Source: Sisyra terminalis
Lineage: Eukaryota; Arthropoda; Insecta; Neuroptera; Sisyridae
DNA: 64,000 nucleotides
Assembly (NCBI GenBank): GCA_958496175.1
Contig: OY292278.1
Coordinates: forward strand, 29,016,001 to 29,080,000
Direction of reading: 5' to 3'
The position numbers and the translations under genes are program-made. Shown here in pieces: positions 57,346 through 64,000 of this stretch (position 1 is its first letter; every line of letters starts with the position of its first letter). Under the pieces are notes generated by a model, which did no database searches, was not told the DNA's origin, and was given only the letters and a program-made list of their open reading frames with translations.

Positions 57346-58482
57346 AAAAACAATATAATTATATATTAAAATTGATTGTTTTCTCAAAACCCGAGGCATC
57401 ATCTAAATATTAATTGACCAGATATTCATTTCATAATACCGGAAGGTCCCTCTAAGTATATTGATGCTTTTATCATCTCATTTTATTTTGGTTTGTTTAA
57501 TGGAAAATGTAAATTAGCAGATCGACGCCATAATGAATTGGAAATTGAAAAAAATCGCAAACCTTCACATTAACGACCATTAATTCGCTTTGATTTATTA
57601 TCCAAACGATTTTAAAATTCCAGACGCTCAATAAATGAATTCCAATATGTGCAATTGTTAATAAAAAAGCTATTCATAAGCCAATCATTTACATCGAAGT
57701 AAGTGAATCATTATACTTAATGTACATTACATACACATTTACTTACATAAATATCGCACGTTAAAATTAAAATTTTGTGTAAAATGTTTATTCTACATCG
57801 GAAATTTGTTTATCTAATTTATTTTACCAATAAAATTATGTAAAACAGTTTTTGCTATTTGAAATAATATTTCCAACGCCAAAGAAAAATAAACTTGAAA
57901 ACGTGACAATTCATTTTAAACATGTGTGCTATAATATACATGTATTTAAAATACGCACGTTTTGTTTATGCAATTAAGCATAAGAATTCGCAATTATGTT
58001 CTTTAAGTAATAAGTAATATATGTTATTTCTATCGCCAATTTATTTGAAAAATCATGTTAAAACTTTTAGAAAATTGAAATTGATTTCTTTTTTTGAACT
58101 GATCGATAAAATTAATGGTTCAATTTTAATTATATTTGCATGGTGTTGGTGTTTTTGTTATGATTACGACACATTATTATAAAACCAGGTAATTGAAAAT
58201 GACGGTGTTGTAATGACAAGTTGAGGAATGACGTTATTGTATTATACAATGAAAATTTCGAATATAATGGAACTAGTTTTTGCATAAAATTAAGACAGAA
58301 TCGTTATTGTTTATTCGTGTTTTTTGCTTTACGGCAGACATAGTTACCTGTACCTTTGGTAAAACTTTTTCTTCTTTTTAACAGAACAAAGACTTCGTTA
58401 AAGTTAATTGGTAAAGATATGATGGGACCAAATTATCAATGCTTAAAATCAGCTTTGAGTGAATTTATACTATAACTAACTA
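57346..58482. other. Single-copy-looking DNA; possible enhancer near 57.5-57.75 kb
   Basis: No repeats. 'cgaccattaattcgctttga' and adjacent 'tttattatcc' resemble Hox/Exd-type composite sites, with further TAAT cores nearby. Regulatory function is inference. Confidence 0.22.
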
Positions 58483-59130
58483 GCTAGTCCCCGCGACTTT
58501 GTCTGTGTAACGTAGGTGTAAATTATATTTTCTTTTTAGATTTGCTATTTGTAGTGGTATGTGAAAATTTTTATTTTTATTATTTCTTTTATGAAAAACT
58601 AATCATAATTAAAAACAAGATTTTGTCAATTTTAAAGACACATTTAATAAACTGTTGCTTTGAATAAAATATTTGTATGTAATGATCAATTAATTTTCAA
58701 AAAATATTTATAAATATCTAAAAAGATTATGGTTCAATTGCGTATACCTACGGTAGGTATATCTACCGTAAATATAATTTGTAAATCAATCAGCATCTAT
58801 ACATAAATAAAAAATATCTTCAAATTCAATAAAGTTGGTCTTAATTATGACTTAAAACTGTAAAAAGTTATCAAAATACTCGCGTCAAAATAATAGAAGT
58901 TATAGGTCTAGATTTTAAATATTAGTAGGAATACCATCTTACTGTCTCGATCCCCGAATGAAACTTTTTCCCAAAACTATTACCCTCTTGCAATGTGCAA
59001 CACTACCACGAACTTGAAATTTGTGCAATTGCACGAAACCCGATTCTTCCACAATCAAGTATAACCATTGTGTAACTATGCACTTATTATTAAAATATCT
59101 GAATTCCAACTATACAATTAAACCATATTA
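58483..59130 (+). repeat. Interspersed repeat family E, copy 2
   Basis: Head 'actagctagtccccgcgact' then 'ttgtctgtgtaacgtaggtg'; colinear with 19995-20642 to '..caattaaaccatatta'. This copy is not flanked by the 19925-type inverted ends, so those belong to a different element. Confidence 0.78.
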
Positions 59131-59569
59131 GATAGTCTCAAATTCACCATAAACGATTTGGCGCATGCCTTTTGCTGTGGAAGAGCATTTATCATAATAA
59201 TTTACCGTATATTAAACATTCAAAATACGTCCCCTTCCTTTTTAAATTGTCATTCTTTCTCTGTCAATAGGAACCACTAACTTTAGTTAACAAAAATGGT
59301 ATTTTCTTTTTAGTTCGCCGAAATTCTCGCTAAATATTCGCTCACTAAAGTATTTATTTGTGAATACGTATTTTAGATTTTTTGATGAAATATCAATCAT
59401 AAAACATCCTTTATGTAGAACGATGTATTAACGATGTTTTGGGATTCAATATCGATGTTTATAAACGATGTTTGAAAAAATCAATGTATCGTTTTCATCC
59501 CTAATCATCTACACTTTTGTTTTATATATTCTTAATACACCTAATGCATATGATCTAAAAATAATTTAA
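59131..59569. other. Unassigned; possible transposon end at 59.5 kb
   Basis: 'caatgtatcgttttcatccc' followed by 'taat' (about 59482-59505) resembles the right terminus of a hAT element (inverted 'agggatgaaaacgatac'), but the left partner was not found. Confidence 0.25.
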
Positions 59570-59744
59570 AATGTTTTAAAAATGATCTTAACTAACATCA
59601 AAACATTATGAAGCTATTTTTTTAACTTTTTGACTTTACTTGGTACAATTTAAGAAATAATCATTTAAAATTTTAATGGTTCTGTTCCAAGTTTACTAAT
59701 TATTATTTTTTTAGGTATTTTTTTATTTTAACTTTTTTATTTCT

Positions 59745-59790
59745 ATACAACACGTTTCATCGCTTTCCCGACTTCTTCAGGTACTAATAA
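59745..59790 (-). ncRNA. Hammerhead-like motif (CTGAAGA, degenerate)
   Basis: Minus strand: GTAC, CTGAAGA (59780-59774), an extra A, a short stem GTCG/CGAT, GAAAC (59758-59754), then GTGTTGTAT. The GTG immediately after GAAAC is not a permitted cleavage triplet. An alternative register (AC, GU loop, GU, U) is possible but strained. Likely a decayed copy. Confidence 0.3.
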
Positions 59791-60239
59791 GAGATATATA
59801 AGTACCAGAAAAAATCGCGAAAGCCATAAAACTTGTACAAAAATAAAGAAAAAAACCTTGAAAATAAAATATAAATAAATCATTTAAAAACTGAAAAGAA
59901 ATTGTTAAATTTAAATACTTAAAACGAGCTCCTATTAGTCCGACATTAAAATGACGTCACAGTATGAAACTTCAAAATCCCATAGACGTTTTCCTATGTA
60001 CTTTAACACAAAGAGAAACGTTGTTTAAATCGTTTAAACATTATGTTAATGATTTAAACCATTTACAATTTATACAACCTCTATATTCTTAAGGAAAAAA
60101 TTGATAGAAATCTTTAGACCATAAAAATATTTTCCATGGTTTAAAATTGTGAAAAAAGTCAAAAATTGTTTGAATTAATACTGTTTCAATGGTAACCGCT
60201 CAATGATCTATTTATATCTCGGTTTTTACCGTGTATTGA

Positions 60240-60812
60240 TCAAAGAGATTTTATGACTAGAGTGAATTTGTTCATAAATCATCATCTGTCAAAATTATAA
60301 TCAAGGTCATCGGGCCCCCATTTTTTTCCTTTTTCTTAAACTCAGCGCTCTCTCGTGGTCGTCGTTAGAACTGTTACCACTGTTGATCACTGTCACATTT
60401 TTCTTCTTGCCTTAATAATATAATTACAATCAAGAAAATGAATATTATATGCATATATTCAATGCATTGTTTTATATTTCATTTTGATAAATTAGTTTTC
60501 TTAGGAATATTCTCAAATTTATTAAATATTTAAAAATTAAACGAAACTGATTATAATATATTGACCTAACCTATTAAATTTGAACTGTCATAAATGTCCA
60601 CATGTTTTGACTGCACGTCAACCGCCAAAATTCTAACCTTACTTTTATGTCGACGAGAGGAGAGAATATATATTTTGTGCAAATAAGCTGTTGAAAGGGT
60701 TCGAGCACTCGTCAAAATGAGGGGAAATGACGGTTTGAATTTAACATTGGCTTATAGGCAACATTCACTCTAGTCTCTTTGGCATTCACATCTCTTTGGT
60801 ATTAATGCGTAC
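60240..60812. mobile_element. Insertion with ACTAGAGTGAA inverted ends
   Basis: 'gactagagtgaatttg' at the left and 'caacattcactctagtc' at the right. Outer 'caaagagat' and 'atctctttg' continue the inverted repeat. The insertion breaks the family A arm between 'gtattgat' and 'attaatgcgtactgtg'. Target duplication unclear. The interior has no recognisable gene. Confidence 0.6.
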
Positions 60813-61009
60813 TGTGATGTCACAGAAGACCCATAAGCGCACCATCGTTTTCGGACTCTCATTAACTCATTAAAGTTTAAACTTTTTTTCTGTCAAAATA
60901 CAAGTTTTTCGTAATTAAAAAGTAGTATTTCTTGATTATAAATAATGTCCTTTATCGATCAAAAGAATGAAAAATTTACATATGTTCAATTACAGACAAA
61001 AATTATTAC

Positions 61010-61080
61010 AAAAATTTGTAATTGACCATATGCATATTTTTAATGTTTTTTGCTCGATAAAGGACTTTCTTTATAATAAC
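61010..61080. mobile_element. Foldback family A, outer-end fragment
   Basis: 'taattgaccatatgcatatt' and 'gctcgataaaggactttc' repeat, in the opposite orientation, the outer terminus that ends at 60980. The two termini lie head to head with a short palindromic junction. Confidence 0.5.
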
Positions 61081-62295
61081 TATATTTATATTAACTATTA
61101 TTATTTAATAATTTTTTGATCTAAAAATGCAAATGTTTATGATTCTACATATTCCAAGACTAAGAAAGCTTAATTCTCTCTTTATCCACCTGCTAAATGC
61201 TTTCATTGATACAAAAATTAATTCAAGTCCCAAAATACACTTCATGTTAATGTGGTTTTGCAATAAACATGAATCAATTCGGTGGTTGGTTTTGTTCACT
61301 TGCTTTGTATTTTGTAGCATCGCATTGCTGTAATTGTTGCGCTATTTGTGTAATAGAGACATCAATAAGTCTCGAAAATGCAGGTATCGTCTCATTTAGC
61401 ATTTGATGCTAATTTAGGTCAAAATAAGGCTTTGCAGTTGCATTCGAAACAAGTCAATTCAAATTTGAATTGGGTCATGGCTCTTACAGCGCATCACAGA
61501 GCCTTGATACTTTAATTACCGCATTATATCCCCATAAAGCAGCTTTGTACAGTTTCACGGATACGGACATTTTAATACATATTTACCTCTATTCTTCCGT
61601 AAATCAATAACAAACTTTTATCAAAACTAATAATAAATTTAGTTACATTTTATGTTGTATTTTGCTGACAAGTTACCCGAGATGAAATTGTTTACATTTT
61701 CATTAGAGACAAGCACAGTCTTTAAAACCATTAAGGGATTCGTGGGATAGGCTTAAAGCTTGGAGCTTTGTTAATGAGGCTATATTGTGAGGATTTGTTG
61801 GGGTAAATGATTCATGCGATCCTATGTTGATGAACAAAAAATTTTGATACGAAATACACAAGAAGTATGAAGACTGAGCACCTTTATAATTACATACTTC
61901 AAGTTTGTAATCGGCTTTAGTGAGCCGAAAGCTAAACTTGGTAAAAGGAAAAGATCTGTTTAAGATGGTTTTTAACAGTTCAAAGACTTTATACACTTAA
62001 GAGTATGAAAACCTCAATATTTCACAACAAGTATGTACCTAAAAGTAAATATTCTGTTTTTTTTTTGGCTGTACTCTTGAATTGTATTTTACTATAAACT
62101 CTACAAATTTTCTCAGTACAGCATTTTAAAAATAAATCTTTTGAGCTTTTATTGTTCTAGTTCTACTGCGAAACAATTTTATTTTAAATTTTGAAAAAAA
62201 AAACGGTGTATCTACTTTTGTAGGCGCATAAGAAGGTATACTTATTTATCATAATTAAAAAAATGTTTTTAATCCATTGCTATAGCATATTCCGG
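61081..62295. other. Single-copy-looking DNA; possible regulatory block
   Basis: 61110-61560 is the longest non-repetitive stretch of near-balanced composition outside the left end. It holds several distinct short motifs ('gcatttgatgctaatttagg', 'gcatcacagagccttgat'). Open frames lack coding style. Minus-strand frame 61703-61996 (97 codons) is likewise unrecognised. Confidence 0.25.
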
Positions 62296-62299
62296 TAGT

Positions 62300-63010
62300 G
62301 TCTGAAATGGTACATCAGTTATTAGTAGTTTGCGGTAACTAAAATATTATAAAATTGTTGACGCAATTTTTACTTTTAATGTCAATATAATACGCAAATG
62401 TAAGCATGGCGGCAAAAATAGAGAACAAAAAATGTATACACATACATATGAGTGTAATACAGATCAAATAATTATTGTCTCAATTTTGAACTGACTGATT
62501 GTTGTCATTGGTTTCAACTGGCATTTTGTTTTCATTCAATTGCCATTTGTCAGTATATTAGTGCTGGACAGTGAATATTTCCCAGAAAGTTACTAGTTTT
62601 CAAATAATAGATTAAATTGGTAGTTCATGTCCCTTTTAGCGATATCATTATCTGGCAACGTTGCATTTCTACTTTGTTTTTAATTTATTTCGCAATTTTT
62701 TTGTTAATACAATTCTAATATCGTATGATTTGCTCTTTGGTTGTTAAATTTTCATTAAAACCTGATTTACTCGCGAATTAATTTGAAAACAAAATACAAA
62801 ATGTAACGTTGCCAGATATTGACGTCGCTAAAAGGGGCGTAAGCCAAATTGACTGCATAGTATTTCACAATATTATACACAATTGACTACTTAAAGAAAT
62901 TTGTATCTAACGTATATGAATTATCTGCTTATCAATACAACATGGGACACTTGTTCGAAAAAAACTTCCTACTGTAGCGTCACGGCGTCACATTTTATTA
63001 AAAATTCAGT
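62300..63010 (-). repeat. Composite repeat, copy 3 (inverted, compact)
   Basis: Read on the minus strand: 'ccgtgacgctacagtaggaag', 'acaagtgtcccatgttgta', 'gtcaattgtgtataatattg', family C MITE (62619-62845), then family B. It lacks the foldback found in copy 1, so it shows the pre-insertion order. Confidence 0.68.
62619..62845. mobile_element. Palindromic MITE, family C, copy 3
   Basis: 'cccttttagcgatatcatta' and 'atctggcaacgttgcattt' at the left, 'gtaacgttgccagatattga' and 'cgtcgctaaaagggg' at the right: arms of about 55 bp at high identity. Confidence 0.75.
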
Positions 63011-64000
63011 CTGAATGCCTAATCCAAAATGCTTAATAAGGGGGCAAATTATTTTCATTTTTTGATTAACCTTACCTTTCTGTTAACTACATGTTGTAAA
63101 AATGGGTCTAAGAGTAGTTGAACTGATTGGTTTGCAACATTAAGATATGCACCATTAATGAAATATTTATTTATTTTTCTTATAATTTATAAAGAAGATT
63201 CTCATGTTTCATGCTTGAAGAACAAGAAATATAGTTTTTTGACGTAGTTAGGGGTGTTCTTTTTTTTAAAAAGAAATTTTCTCCTTTTTAGTTTCTTGTT
63301 TTCTTTGTTTTGTGTTCTGATTTCAGTTAAAACCAGCGAAGACTGAAAGCTTTGAAACCTCGAACTCGAAATGGATTATTCTGTTTCGTTTCGAATAGAA
63401 TCTGTTTCATTCTCTCTTTGCATTTACTCTCCCGAATGAGAATTAAACTTGACCAATAAATTGGTTGTGGAATGATTAATGACTTGCAGAAAGTACGAAA
63501 AAGAAAAGCGCAGGTAATCAATAATTTCTGACATTAAATGTATCACACGTAGACATATAAAATCTTAAAGTGAATTTTAAAAGAGCACGTTTTTCAATAA
63601 GCTCACTTATTCGTACAGCTACGCCACCTACCTTTACGCCATTATACCTCTTCATCTGCTCGTCCTACCTAAAGCTCTTATGTATGGTTAAATAGATTCG
63701 TGTATACATACATACATATTTATATATCTCCTCGGGTACAGTATTAACTTGGAATCTAAATTTGAAAATACGAATATTGAATTATAATTTCAATGAATAT
63801 TTAAAGTATAAATGTCTCAGCGACAAAGCTATCATCAATCATTCAATTTGAATAATGATGCATGGCGTAAATTTTATTCGCCATTTTTGATAAATGGCAA
63901 TTTCCAATTTGTACAAAAATGAAACTTGATATTTTAAAACCATACGTTTTATCGTACATTTTATTTTTTTTTAATAAAAAGAGAAATCATTTTTGTTCTA
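63011..64000. other. Single-copy-looking DNA, no gene recognised
   Basis: 63310-63540 is more balanced in composition, with repeated 'gtttcgtttcgaatagaatc'-like words and TAAT sites; it could be regulatory. Otherwise nothing supportable to the window end. Confidence 0.25.

Larger units (their letters stand above)
59570..60980. mobile_element. Foldback family A, right arm with two insertions
   Basis: Inverted counterpart of 56121-56740: 'ccgacattaaaatgacgtcac', 'aaatcccatagacgttttcc', 'ggtaaccgctcaatgatc', 'tactgtgatgtcacag' and 'atcgttttcggactctcatt'. It is interrupted at about 59650-59930 by a segment with a hammerhead-like motif and at about 60240-60810 by a TIR element. Confidence 0.7.

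Noticed and set aside
1..64000. CRISPR arrays, bacterial operons, Shine-Dalgarno sites or prophage
   Set aside because: Composition, repeats and absence of long genes are eukaryotic; dispersed repeats have no regular spacer pattern.
1..64000. Integrated viral sequences
   Set aside because: No capsid, polymerase or glycoprotein motif was legible in any frame I examined; the only enzyme relics belong to transposons.

Overview
This is AT-rich nuclear DNA from an arthropod, most likely an insect. I find no intact protein-coding gene. The evidence for an insect-like genome is the repeat content: tRNA-derived SINEs, 'CCCGCGACTTCGTC'-headed interspersed repeats, TTAA-flanked and TA-flanked MITEs, hAT-type elements with 8-bp target duplications, a decayed Tc1/mariner transposase, a decayed non-LTR reverse-transcriptase tail and a THAP-domain exon relic. 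The order cannot be fixed from the sequence alone.

The left end (about 600-1660) is the only part that looks like the edge of a host gene. It has a CpG-rich segment, TATA-like and initiator-like motifs, and a candidate 5' untranslated exon ending in a strong splice donor (CAG|GTACGT). If that is right, the remaining 62 kb could be a very large, transposon-filled first intron on the plus strand. Several non-repetitive, homeobox-site-rich stretches (about 29.2-29.8, 57.5-57.75, 61.1-61.6 and 63.3-63.55 kb) would fit intronic enhancers. Both ideas are inference.

Layout: 2.4-3.8 kb, a tandemly duplicated SINE inside a TTAA-flanked element. 6.6-8.0 kb, a 1.3-kb foldback (family A). 8.95-9.3 kb, a foldback whose arms carry a hammerhead-ribozyme-like core. 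10.8-12.1 kb, a hAT MITE and a foldback. 13.1-15.6 kb, family D, a mariner relic and a hAT end. 16.1-18.8 kb, a TA-flanked pogo-like element, a SINE, a palindromic MITE and a family A copy enclosing a THAP pseudo-exon. 19.9-23.6 kb, family E, two TIR elements and a 0.8-kb foldback. 26.7-28.8 kb, piggyBac-type, hAT and Harbinger-like elements. 30.1-36.2 kb, composite repeat copy 1, a hAT element, the non-LTR relic and family D copy 2. 38.4-41.3 kb, MITEs, SINEs and a hAT element. 45.5-49.5 kb, a foldback, a TTAA element and a hAT element. 50.3-54.8 kb, composite copy 2, a hAT element and a tandem repeat. 56.1-61.1 kb, the two arms of family A split by 2.8 kb. 62.3-63.0 kb, composite copy 3, inverted.

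The most interesting signal is a recurrent motif of the form CTGANGA-A-stem-GAAA. It occurs in four unrelated loci (9.2, 20.7, 31.1 and 59.8 kb), several of them in inverted-repeat arms. It closely resembles a hammerhead ribozyme core, with one extra A before stem II. The second is the THAP exon relic between family A arms, which suggests these foldbacks derive from a P-element-like transposon.
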